Position numbers and translations under genes: made by a program. The notes under the pieces were generated by a model. It saw only the letters and a program-made list of their open reading frames with translations. It did not search any database and was not told the DNA's origin. DNA of 64,000 bases from Streptomyces sp. NBC_00236 (lineage in GTDB: Bacteria; Actinomycetota; Actinomycetes; Streptomycetales; Streptomycetaceae), in the NCBI RefSeq assembly GCF_036195045.1, contig NZ_CP108100.1, forward strand, positions 5,332,001 to 5,396,000, given 5' to 3'. How positions within the stretch are numbered: the first letter of the stretch is position 1; each line of letters begins with the position of its first letter. Shown in pieces: positions 9,767 to 17,140 of this stretch.

Positions 9767-10996
9767 ATGAACTTCCCGCCGCCCACCCGATTTCCCCCGC
9801 TGATCCTCGATGACGTCCGGGGTGCGCAGAAGATGCTCTCCGGCGTCTCCCGGGTCACGCCGCTGGAAGGCAGCCGCCATCTGTCCGCGCTGGTGGGCGC
9901 ACCCGTCCAGTTCAAGTGCGAGAACCTGCAGCGGACCGGCTCGTTCAAACTGCGGGGCGCGTACGTACGCATCTCCGGCCTTTCCCCCGTCGAACGGGCC
10001 GCCGGTGTCGTCGCCGCGAGCGCCGGAAACCATGCGCAGGGTGTAGCGCTCGCGTCTGCACTGCTCGGCGTACGGTCAACGGTCTTCATGCCGGTCGGCG
10101 CACCACTGCCCAAGATCGCCGCGACCCGTGAGTACGGAGCCGAGGTGCGGCTGCACGGCCATGTCGTCGACGAGACGCTGGCCGCCGCGCAGGAGTACGC
10201 GCAGGAGACCGGCGCGGTCTTCATCCACCCCTTCGACCACCCGGACATCATCGCGGGCCAGGGCACGGTGGGCCTGGAGATCCTGGAGCAGTGCCCCGAG
10301 GTCCGGACGATCGTCGTCGGCATCGGCGGCGGCGGTCTCGCGGCGGGCATCGCCGTGGCGGTGAAGGCGATCCGGCCCGACGTGCGGATCATCGGCGTGC
10401 AGGCGGCCGGGGCGGCCTGCTACCCGCCGTCGCTGGCCGCCGGCCACCCCGTGTCGATCGGCTCGCTCCAGACGATGGCGGACGGCATCAAGGTGGGACG
10501 CCCCGGCGACGTGCCGTTCGGCCTGGTCCAGGAGCTGGTCGACGAAGTCCGTACGGTCTCCGAGGACGAGCTGTCCAGCGCCCTGCTGCTCTGCCTGGAA
10601 CGGGCGAAGATGGTGGTGGAACCGGCCGGTGCGAGCCCGGTGGCCGCGCTGCTCAGCGACCCGAAGTCGTTCCGCGGACCGGCGGTGGCGCTGCTGTCCG
10701 GCGGCAACGTGGACCCGCTGCTGATGCAGCGCATCCTGACCCACGGCATGTCGGCGGCCGGCCGCTACCTGAGCCTGCGGCTGCGTCTGACGGACCGCCC
10801 CGGCGCGCTGGCGACCATGCTGGGCGTGCTCACGGTGGCCGACGCCAACGTCCTGGACGTCAGCCATGTGCGGACCGACCCCCGGCTCGGACTCACCGAG
10901 GCCGAGGTGGAACTGCACCTGGAGACCAAGGGCCCCGAACACTGCGAAGAGGTCGCGGCGGCACTGCGCGGGGCGGGCTATCTCGTGATGGCCTGA
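9767..10996 (+). CDS. ilvA: Threonine ammonia-lyase (threonine dehydratase) with ACT domain
   Basis: This PLP enzyme deaminates L-threonine to 2-oxobutyrate and ammonia, feeding isoleucine synthesis or threonine breakdown. The 409-residue protein has a fold-II catalytic domain with GSFKLRGAY (Schiff-base Lys at about residue 61), SAGNHAQG, the phosphate-binding loop GIGGGGLAAG near residue 187 and SGGNVDP. One ACT-like domain follows (about 330-409, LSLRLRLTDRPGALATMLGVL). This is the short single-ACT type. Its allosteric behaviour (isoleucine, valine or AMP) cannot be read from sequence. The ATG at 9767 has no recognisable ribosome site, so it may be leaderless. Confidence 0.93.
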   Translation: MNFPPPTRFPPLILDDVRGAQKMLSGVSRVTPLEGSRHLSALVGAPVQFKCENLQRTGSFKLRGAYVRISGLSPVERAAGVVAASAGNHAQGVALASALLGVRSTVFMPVGAPLPKIAATREYGAEVRLHGHVVDETLAAAQEYAQETGAVFIHPFDHPDIIAGQGTVGLEILEQCPEVRTIVVGIGGGGLAAGIAVAVKAIRPDVRIIGVQAAGAACYPPSLAAGHPVSIGSLQTMADGIKVGRPGDVPFGLVQELVDEVRTVSEDELSSALLLCLERAKMVVEPAGASPVAALLSDPKSFRGPAVALLSGGNVDPLLMQRILTHGMSAAGRYLSLRLRLTDRPGALATMLGVLTVADANVLDVSHVRTDPRLGLTEAEVELHLETKGPEHCEEVAAALRGAGYLVMA

Positions 10997-11144
10997 CCTC
11001 TTGCCGGTCGCGATGTATCGCGTTACTGTGCCTCCGCCCGGCCCGGGGGACACGCGCGTTCGTCTCGTGTTTCACCGGGCACGGAAACCCGGGCAAACCT
11101 AGGATCTGTGAGGAAGTCACTCGAACGCACTGGGGGAATCCCGT

Positions 11145-12149
11145 ATGCCAGGCGCGATCTACGCCGAAGGTCTGGTGAAGACCTTCGGCGACGTCACCGC
11201 ACTCGGCGGCGTCGACCTCGACGTGCCGCAAGGCACCGTCCTCGGACTTCTCGGCCCCAACGGGGCCGGCAAGACGACTGCCGTACGTGTCCTCACGACG
11301 CTGCTCAGGCCCGACAGCGGCAGCGCCTTCGTCGCGGGCATCGACGTACTGAAGAATCCCAACGACGTGCGGCGCTCGATCGGGCTCTCCGGCCAGTTCG
11401 CCGCCGTCGACGAGTACCTGACCGGCCGCGAGAACCTGCACATGGTCGGCCAGCTCTACCAGCTGTCCTCCCGCGACGCGAAGACCCGGGCCGCGGAACT
11501 GCTGGAACGCTTCAACCTCGCCGACGCGGCCGACCGCACCGCCAAGACCTACTCCGGCGGCATGCGGCGCCGGCTCGACCTCGCGGCGGCGCTCGTCGTC
11601 TCCCCGCCGGTCATGTTCATGGACGAGCCGACCACCGGACTCGACCCCCGCAACCGGCAGCAGCTCTGGGAGGTCATCGAGGAGCTCGTCGCCGGCGGTA
11701 CGACGCTGCTGCTGACCACGCAGTACCTGGAGGAGGCGGACCGCCTCGCCCACGACATCTGCGTGATCGACCACGGCCTCGTCATCGCCCGCGGCACCTC
11801 CGACCAGCTCAAGGCCCGCACCGGCGGCGAGCGCATCGAGGTCGTCGTCCAGCAGCGCGACCAGATCGACCCGGCCCGCGAGGTCCTCGCCCATCTGGGC
11901 AAGGGGGAAGTCGCCGTCGTCCCGCACATGCGCAAGCTGACCGTCCCGGTCGACGGCGGCGCCAAGCTCCTCGCCGAGGTCATCCGCGACCTCGACGCGC
12001 GCGGCGTGGAGATCGACGACATCGGGCTGCGCCGCCCCACCCTCGACGACGTGTTCATCTCCCTCACCGGTCACGCCGCCGAGCAGGAGAAGACCGACGA
12101 GAACGGGACGGGCGCGCAGCCTGCCGCCCGGACGGAGGCAACGAAGTGA
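11145..12149 (+). CDS. DrrA-type ABC exporter ATP-binding protein
   Basis: The 334-residue ATPase drives a two-component drug or lipid exporter. Walker A is GPNGAGKTTAVR near residue 40, the signature is YSGGMRRRLDLA, Walker B is VMFMDEPTTGLDPRN, and the switch His lies in the TTQYLEEADRL segment (here Q rather than H follows TT, as in many DrrA proteins). The C-terminal extension (from about residue 230) with GLRRPTLDDVFISLTGH is the DrrA-specific regulatory domain. Its stop overlaps the GTG of the permease fragment (GTGA), so the ATPase and permease were translated as a coupled pair. The original permease is interrupted by a mobile element that supplies a substitute. Confidence 0.93.
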   Translation: MPGAIYAEGLVKTFGDVTALGGVDLDVPQGTVLGLLGPNGAGKTTAVRVLTTLLRPDSGSAFVAGIDVLKNPNDVRRSIGLSGQFAAVDEYLTGRENLHMVGQLYQLSSRDAKTRAAELLERFNLADAADRTAKTYSGGMRRRLDLAAALVVSPPVMFMDEPTTGLDPRNRQQLWEVIEELVAGGTTLLLTTQYLEEADRLAHDICVIDHGLVIARGTSDQLKARTGGERIEVVVQQRDQIDPAREVLAHLGKGEVAVVPHMRKLTVPVDGGAKLLAEVIRDLDARGVEIDDIGLRRPTLDDVFISLTGHAAEQEKTDENGTGAQPAARTEATK

Positions 12150-12355
12150 GTGCCGTTACCGAGACGACCGCCGGCCGCGCGCCCCGCTCCGGCGGCGGCG
12201 TCGGCCAGTCCGTCCGTGACTCGCTGGTCATCGCCCGCCGCAACCTGATCCGTATGAGCCGGATTCCGAATCTTGTTCGCTCAGGTGGATTTCAGTTCAA
12301 CTCGGCACGACGTCATGACCTGCGCATGAGCGCCGGGATGGAGGTGGTGAAGTGA
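12146..12355 (+). pseudogene. 5' fragment of the original ABC permease gene, fused to element DNA
   Basis: The first 41 codons (VSAVTETTAG...MSRIP) are the N-terminus of the original DrrB-type permease, in host-like codons. The frame then enters the inserted element at about 12268 and reads 28 unrelated residues (NLVRSGGFQF...MEVVK) to a TGA at 12353. That TGA overlaps the GTG start of the substitute permease. The 69-residue product should have no function of its own. It may still carry ribosomes from the ATPase gene to the substitute permease, acting as a translated leader. Joined to 15131-15859 it would restore a 283-residue permease in frame. Confidence 0.88.
12266..12268. other. Left attachment junction (attL) of element 1
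   Basis: The host permease match ends in CCG here, and the sequence then diverges into element DNA beginning AATCTTG. The crossover lies within these three bases. Confidence 0.7.
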
Positions 12356-13161
12356 GCAGCACGGTGGACAGCCTGGTCATCGCTCGCAGGAACCTAATTC
12401 GGATGTCCCGAATTCCTGAGATGTTGCTTTTTGGGGTCATCCAGCCAGTCATGTTCGTCGTGCTGTTCACGTACGTCTTCGGCGGCTCCATCGCCATCCC
12501 GGGTGCCGGCGTCAGCGCCTCCGCCTACAAGGAATTCCTGATGGCGGGCATCTTCGCGCAGACGGTCACCTTCGCCACGGCCGGTGCGGGCGCCGGGATC
12601 GCGGACGACATGCATAAGGGACTCATCGATCGGTTCCGCTCGTTGCCGATGGCGCGCGGGGCTGTGCTCACTGGTCGTACCCTCGCCGACCTCGTGCAGA
12701 CTGCGGTGACGCTTGCCGTGCTGGCGGGCGTGGCCTTGATCGTCGGCTGGCGTACACACGAGAACATCGGCAAGGTGCTGGCAGGTTTCGCCCTGCTCCT
12801 GCTGCTCGGGTACGCGTTCACCTGGATCGGTGCCCTGATCGGCCTGTCCGTCCGGACCCCGGAGGCGGCAACCTCGGGCGGGCTGATCTGGCTGTTCCCG
12901 CTGACCTTCATCTCGAACGCGTTCGTTCCGGTCAACGGCATGCCGACGTTCCTTCAGTACGTCGCCGAGTGGAACCCTTTCAGCGCCACAGTGCAGGCGG
13001 CACGCGAGCTGTTCGGCAACACGATCGCCGGTGTCCCCAAGTCGGTGACCGGCGCGTGGCCCATGGAGCATCCGGTGTGGGCTTCGCTGATCTGGTCCGT
13101 CCTGATCATCGTGGTGTTCCGCTCCCTCGCGGTGCGCAAGTACCGCCGAGTGGACGCCTGA
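12352..13161 (+). CDS. Substitute ABC-2 type permease carried by element 1
   Basis: This is a complete 269-residue DrrB-type membrane protein with six predicted helices, the ABC-2 segment RTPEAATSGGLIWLFPLTFISNAFVP and the C-terminal WSVLIIVVFRSLAVRKYRR. It is clearly homologous (about three quarters identical by eye) to the interrupted host permease but differs at many residues, so it came from another strain or species. It lacks the host's N-terminal SAVTETTAGRAPRSGGG leader. Its GTG start overlaps the stop of the 5' fragment, giving coupling to the ATPase. By hand count about 36 of 269 codons end in A or T, most densely at codons 11-26, which cover the attachment site. It presumably pairs with the upstream ATPase. 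Confidence 0.9.
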   Translation: MSSTVDSLVIARRNLIRMSRIPEMLLFGVIQPVMFVVLFTYVFGGSIAIPGAGVSASAYKEFLMAGIFAQTVTFATAGAGAGIADDMHKGLIDRFRSLPMARGAVLTGRTLADLVQTAVTLAVLAGVALIVGWRTHENIGKVLAGFALLLLLGYAFTWIGALIGLSVRTPEAATSGGLIWLFPLTFISNAFVPVNGMPTFLQYVAEWNPFSATVQAARELFGNTIAGVPKSVTGAWPMEHPVWASLIWSVLIIVVFRSLAVRKYRRVDA

Positions 13162-13190
13162 CCCGTCCCCCACGCCGCGGATATCGGAAA

Positions 13191-13221
13191 GGGGCTCGCC
13201 AGGCCGAATCCGGCGAGCCCC
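13191..13221 (+). terminator. Terminator after the substitute permease
   Basis: A 10-bp GC-rich stem begins 30 bases after the permease stop and closes an 11-base loop. It ends the exporter operon inside the element, so host sequence to the right would not be transcribed from the operon promoter. Confidence 0.7.
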
Positions 13222-13237
13222 TCTCTGTGGCGGAGCG

Positions 13238-13615
13238 TCAGCAGAAGGTTGCGTACTTCGACGACCCTTCCCAGATGCTCTTCCCGTTGTACGTGGCGAC
13301 AGCCCATGTCGTGAGGGCCGCACAGCTCGGCTTGTTGATACTCACCTTCACCGTGCCAGCGTTGATGGTTGCGCACTTGGATGCCAAGTTCACATCCGGC
13401 CCGTACGGGTACAGCGCGTTCAGGTTGACGCAGAGCTTCGTACCCACGGGGTTGGGGCCGTTCAGGTTCGCTTCGGCGTAGACCTTGCCACCGGACAAGT
13501 AAGGAAGCTTGGCCGTCCCCGACGCCTGCTCGCCAGCCTGAGCCGAGAACGCGCTGGCCATGACGAGGACCAACGCCGCGGATCCTGTCCCCAGCAGCTT
13601 GATGCTTGCCTTCAT
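13238..13615 (-). CDS. Small secreted Cys-containing protein, cargo of element 1
   Basis: The 125-residue product starts at ATG 13615 with GGAG nine bases upstream. It has a clear signal peptide (MKASIKLLGTGSAALVLVMASAFSAQA, cleavage expected after AQA). The mature part (about 98 residues) contains four Cys residues (in LCVNL, KCATI, SCAAL and the final FC), compatible with two disulfides, and several NLN/YPYG turns. I do not recognise a named family, though similar secreted orphans are frequent in streptomycetes. It lies convergent to the substitute permease inside the inserted element and so was brought with it. Toxin, adhesin or morphogen roles are all open. Confidence 0.75.
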   Translation of the reverse strand: MKASIKLLGTGSAALVLVMASAFSAQAGEQASGTAKLPYLSGGKVYAEANLNGPNPVGTKLCVNLNALYPYGPDVNLASKCATINAGTVKVSINKPSCAALTTWAVATYNGKSIWEGSSKYATFC

Positions 13616-13739
13616 CGCTTATCAGCTCCATGTGCGGCCCTCTGCAACGCTGGCTGCGAGACGAGCCGCTGTCGTGTGTGAATCACAGCGAGGCCTGTAC
13701 CTCACGCATGCTAACGATGTGTGATCGCGTGGGAACACC

Positions 13740-15137
13740 GTGTTTTCGGACCTCGACTCGCCTGAGCCCGTGACTCGCGAGGACGCGGCCCGCTACCTGA
13801 ACTCGAAGGGCCACCGCACCCGGCAGGGCAAGCCCTGGGAGGGCGGCAACCTCGCCCGCCGGATTCAGGCCAGCCTGAAGGGTTACGTCGAGTTCAACTT
13901 CGCCGGCCAGAACGAGGACGGCGAGGAGGTCACCACCAGCTTCCGCATCGACGTCCCCAAGGCTCTGACGGACGAGCGCGCGGAAGGCGTGCTCGCCTAC
14001 CTGAAGCGGTCGTCCCGCACGAGGAACGTGGCGGCCTCGAAGTACCTGCTGTCCAGCCGCCTGATCTCCGTGTGCGGCGCCTACCGAACCGGCGCGTCCG
14101 TCACGGAAGGTCGCGCCGTCAACACGGCAGGCCGCTACTACCGATGCATGGCCGGAAGCAAGGGCAACCCGCTCACCGACCGACACGAGGACTGCTGGGA
14201 ACTTCCGGTCGGCGAGGTCGATGCCGCCGTCTGGTCCGAGATCGAGGGCCTGCTGAACAACAAGGCCAAGCTGCACGAGTTGGTAGAGAAGTGGCTGGGC
14301 GCCGTCCCCGACCGTGCCGCGTCCTACCGCCGACGCCTGTCCGAGCTGGACGTCCAGATCGAGAAGAAGCGCAAGGCGCGGAAGAGGAAGATCGCTCTAC
14401 TCCTCGCCTCCGTGGATGAGGACGACGTCGACCAGGACGACGCGAAGCTGGTCGAGGAGCTGAGGGGGGAGCTGACGGCCCAGGAAGACGAGCTGATGGA
14501 GGAGAAGGACCGTGTCGCCGAGTGGCTGGGCGAGGCGGAGGCCCAGGAGGACCGCGCCAGGGATCTCCTCAAGGCCGTGGAGAACATCAGCACTGCACGC
14601 GACTTCACCATGGCGCAGAAGTTGGACCTGATGGACCTGCTCGACATCAAGGTGCACATCACCGACAAGGGAGTGCCTCGGCACAAGGGCCTGGTCGACC
14701 CGATCACCGAGTGGCACCGCGAGACGGGTACCCCGGTGCCCGAGGACCTGACAGACGAGATGTGGAACAAGGTCAAGAACATCCTGTCGGGCACTCGACA
14801 GTGGCAGGACGTGCGCGGCGCCTTCGACGTGATGCTGGAGAAGCTGCGCACCGCGAAGCCGTGGAACGAATACAGCGGGTCCGAGAGGATCGACGGGCGG
14901 GGCTACACGACGCTGTACCGGCGCGTGCATCACTGGCACAGCTCGGGGGAGTACCGGGCCGCTCTGGAGGCGCTGAAGGGCTTCCCGGCTGTGCCGGTGC
15001 CGCCTGCCTATCGGCTCCCTCACATGCTGGTGACCGGTGCGGTCGACCCGGAGTTCACCACCTCTGACCTGGGCGAAGACTGCGATGGGGCGAGCTGCAA
15101 GAGTGACGACATGGCTGGACTAGCTTCCCGGAGATGA
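13740..15137 (+). pseudogene. Large serine recombinase, C-terminal part only
   Basis: The frame (465 residues from GTG 13740) begins inside the recombinase domain (TREDAARYLNSKGHRTRQGKPW...). It continues through a degenerate zinc ribbon (CGAYRTG...YYRCM...C) and a long charged coiled coil (about 195-300, EKKRKARKRK, EELRGELTAQEDELMEEKDRVAEWLGEAE), and ends in a C-terminal tail of about 130 residues. The N-terminal resolvase domain with the catalytic serine, about 150-200 residues in this family, is absent, and no frame upstream supplies it. No convincing ribosome site precedes it. Its final RR and stop codon are encoded by host permease DNA to the right of the crossover. It is inactive as a recombinase. 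Confidence 0.88.
15128..15130. other. Right attachment junction (attR) of element 1
   Basis: Host permease similarity resumes with CCG-GAG-ATG here. Immediately left the sequence is element-specific (GACTAGCTTC). Confidence 0.7.
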
Positions 15138-15859
15138 TCCTCTTCGGGCTCATCCAGCCGGTCATGTTCGTCGTGCTGTTCAGCTACGTGTTCGGCGGCT
15201 CGATGGTGATCGGCGGCTCGACCAGCGCCGCCGAGTACCGCGAGTTCCTCATGGCGGGCATCTTCGCCCAGACGGTCACCTTCGCCACGGCCGGCGCCGG
15301 AGCGGGTATCGCCGACGACATGCACAAGGGCCTCATCGACCGTTTCCGGTCGCTGCCCATGGCGCGCGGCGCGGTCCTCACCGGTCGCACGCTGGCCGAC
15401 CTCGTCCAGACCACGCTCACCGTCATCGTCCTCACGGTCGTCGCCCTGCTCGTCGGCTGGCGCATCCACGAGGGCATCCCGAAGGCGCTGGGGGCCTTCG
15501 CGCTGCTGCTTCTCCTCGGCTACGCCTTCTCGTGGATCGGTGCCCTGATCGGCCTGTCCGTCCGGACCCCGGAGGCCGCGACCTCGGGAGGGCTGATCTG
15601 GCTGTTCCCGGTCACGTTCATCTCGAACGCGTTCGTGCCCACCGAGAACATGGCCGGCTGGCTCCAGCCGATCGCCGAGTGGAACCCGTTCAGCGCGACC
15701 GTCCAGGCGTGCCGGGAACTGTTCGGGAACCCGGGCGTCTCCCCGTCCGACGCGTGGCCGATGGTCCACCCCGTGTGGGCCTCGCTGATCTGGTCCGTGG
15801 TGATCATCGTGGTCTTCCGGACGCTGTCGGTCCGCAAGTACCGCTCGGTCGCCGTCTGA
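15131..15859 (+). pseudogene. 3' fragment of the original ABC permease gene
   Basis: These 243 codons (EMILFGLIQP...RKYRSVAV, stop) complete the host permease begun at 12146, in host-like GC-ending codons. The fragment contains five or six of the membrane helices but has lost its N-terminal 41 residues, its start and its operon promoter. An internal ATG at 15134 would give a 241-residue protein, but no ribosome site precedes it. It shares a 44-bp identical stretch with the substitute copy (15533-15576 against 12823-12866). The natural operon terminator follows at 15878. Confidence 0.87.
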
Positions 15860-15877
15860 ACAGAGCGCTGTCCGAGC

Positions 15878-15934
15878 CGCACACAGCAGGAAGCCCCGGC
15901 CGTCTCATCGGGCCGGGGCTTCCTGCTGTGTGCG
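15878..15934. terminator. Strong bidirectional terminator
   Basis: A perfect 24-bp stem with a 9-base loop lies between the end of the original permease gene and the convergent greA stop. It is the longest hairpin I saw in the window. Confidence 0.88.
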
Positions 15935-15945
15935 AGGTGTGCGGA

Positions 15946-16443
15946 TCAGCCGGAGTACGGCTTCGCCGAGAGGATCTTCACCGTGGCGGTCTTGCCGTTC
16001 GGCAGCTCGTACTCGGCGCTCTCGCCCATCCTCTTGCCGTTCACGCCCACGCCGAGCGGGGACTGCGGGGAGTACGTCTCGATGTCCGCGCTCGCGTACT
16101 CGCGGGAGGCGAGAAGGAAGGTCGTCGTGTCGTCCTCGTCGCCGTCGAAGGCGATCGTCACGACCATGCCGGGCTCGACCACGCCGTCGTCGGCAGGGGC
16201 CTCGCCGACCTTCGCGTGCTCCAGGAGCTGGGTCAGCTGGCGCACCCGGAGCTCCATCTTGCCCTGCTCCTCCTTGGCCGCGTGGTACCCGCCGTTCTCG
16301 CGCAGGTCGCCCTCCTCACGGGCCGCCGCGATCTTGACGGCGATCTCCGTGCGCGCGGGACCAGACAGGTACTCCAGCTCGGCCTTGAGCTGGTTGTACG
16401 CCTCCGGCGTGAGCCAGGTGACGTTTTCGCTGGTCTGGGTCAC
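15946..16443 (-). CDS. greA: Transcription elongation factor GreA
   Basis: GreA enters the RNA polymerase secondary channel and stimulates cleavage of backtracked transcripts. The 165-residue protein has the N-terminal antiparallel coiled coil (about residues 10-80, including AREEGDLRENGGYHAAKEEQGKMELRV, with the Asp-Glu tip pair nearby in GDLRENGGY). The C-terminal FKBP-like domain (PGMVVTIAFDGDEDD...YSPQSPLGVGVNGKRMGESAEYELPNG) follows. I chose GTG 16443, which follows GAGGAG. The frame is open to an upstream ATG (16497), but that extension is not family-like. Confidence 0.95.
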   Translation of the reverse strand: MTQTSENVTWLTPEAYNQLKAELEYLSGPARTEIAVKIAAAREEGDLRENGGYHAAKEEQGKMELRVRQLTQLLEHAKVGEAPADDGVVEPGMVVTIAFDGDEDDTTTFLLASREYASADIETYSPQSPLGVGVNGKRMGESAEYELPNGKTATVKILSAKPYSG

Positions 16444-16632
16444 AGGGTGCTCCTCGTCGGTACTGGGAATACAAAGCATCGCCCTACCCCGAAGCATGCG
16501 CTTCCACGGGTGGGCGAAACCACGAGCCTAACAATTCGGCGGGGAAAGGGGGAGGAGGTAAACGACTGAGAGTGTCGAACCGCAGGTCAGAGGTGCTGAG
16601 AGTCGCTCAGGTCACCCGTGCGGCGGTCAACG

Positions 16633-17043
16633 TTACGCCCCGCCGTCATCCGTGCACCCCAGGAGCTCGACAGCGGTCGCCCGGGACGTCGTGCGCAGGG
16701 TGAGGACCTGGTCGATCCGGTCGGTGTCGGCGTCGAAGCGGAAGTCCTTGCGGGCGACCTCCATGCCGTCCTCGCTCAGCGAGCGGAGCGTGCAGTAGCC
16801 CTTGGCGTCCCGGTCCTTGCGGACTTCCAGATGCACCTCGACGTGGTCGTCCGAGGCGACCTTGAACTTGATCATCTCGGCGCTGAGGCCCTGGCCGTTC
16901 ACGTAGCCGTAGCCGATCCAGCCGACCACGCCCAGCAGGGCGACGCCGAGGACGGAGCCGATGATCTTGAGCTTGCGGTCCGCGCCCTGGTCCGCGGAGC
17001 GGCCGTAGCGGTTCTCGGGAAGCGCCTCGCGCACCGCCGTCAT
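16633..17043 (-). CDS. DUF4307 family membrane-anchored protein
   Basis: The 136-residue protein starts at ATG 17043 behind GGGAGGAACG. It has a cytoplasmic N-terminal part with the hallmark LPENRYGR, then one transmembrane helix (about residues 28-46, LKIIGSVLGVALLGVVGWIGYGYV). An extracytoplasmic beta-rich domain of about 85 residues follows, with two Cys residues (GYCTLRS and LLGCTDD). This is the DUF4307 family found throughout actinobacteria, usually beside mca as here. The two genes are divergent with 97 bp between starts. Function is unknown; the constant link to mycothiol chemistry suggests a cell-envelope redox role, which is inference. Confidence 0.87.
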   Translation of the reverse strand: MTAVREALPENRYGRSADQGADRKLKIIGSVLGVALLGVVGWIGYGYVNGQGLSAEMIKFKVASDDHVEVHLEVRKDRDAKGYCTLRSLSEDGMEVARKDFRFDADTDRIDQVLTLRTTSRATAVELLGCTDDGGA

Positions 17044-17070
17044 GATCGTTCCTCCCGTACCGGGTATCGA

Positions 17071-17096
17071 GGAATTTTCCACCCCCCGGTTCGGTC
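17071..17096 (+). promoter_or_regulatory. SigR-like promoter of mca
   Basis: GGAAT is followed after 18 bases by GTC, one mismatch from the SigR consensus, 44 bases ahead of the mca start. mca is a known SigR target in Streptomyces, which supports the reading. A TATAGA-like box at about 17099 could instead be a housekeeping -10. Confidence 0.5.
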
Positions 17097-17140
17097 ACTA
17101 TAGAAGTTGCACTTCGCGACCAATCACTGAGGATCGAGTC

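Larger units (their letters stand above)
12267..15129 (+). mobile_element. Serine-recombinase element 1, inserted in an ABC permease gene and carrying a substitute permease
   Basis: About 2.86 kb of foreign DNA separates the two halves of the permease gene. Removing it joins CGG-ATT-CCG to GAG-ATG and restores an open 283-codon frame. The overlap between the left and right host matches is only CCG, the tiny core expected of large serine integrases rather than tyrosine integrases. The contents are a short leader, a complete permease homologue (12352-13161), a terminator, a secreted small protein on the minus strand, and a recombinase C-terminal part lacking its catalytic domain. The element is probably the deleted remnant of a larger phage or integrative plasmid, now unable to excise by itself. 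Confidence 0.82.

Noticed and set aside
15134..15859. Functional second permease from the internal ATG
   Set aside because: No ribosome site precedes it, it lacks 41 N-terminal residues, and the operon transcript should stop at 13191-13221. It is called a pseudogene fragment, though low expression cannot be excluded.
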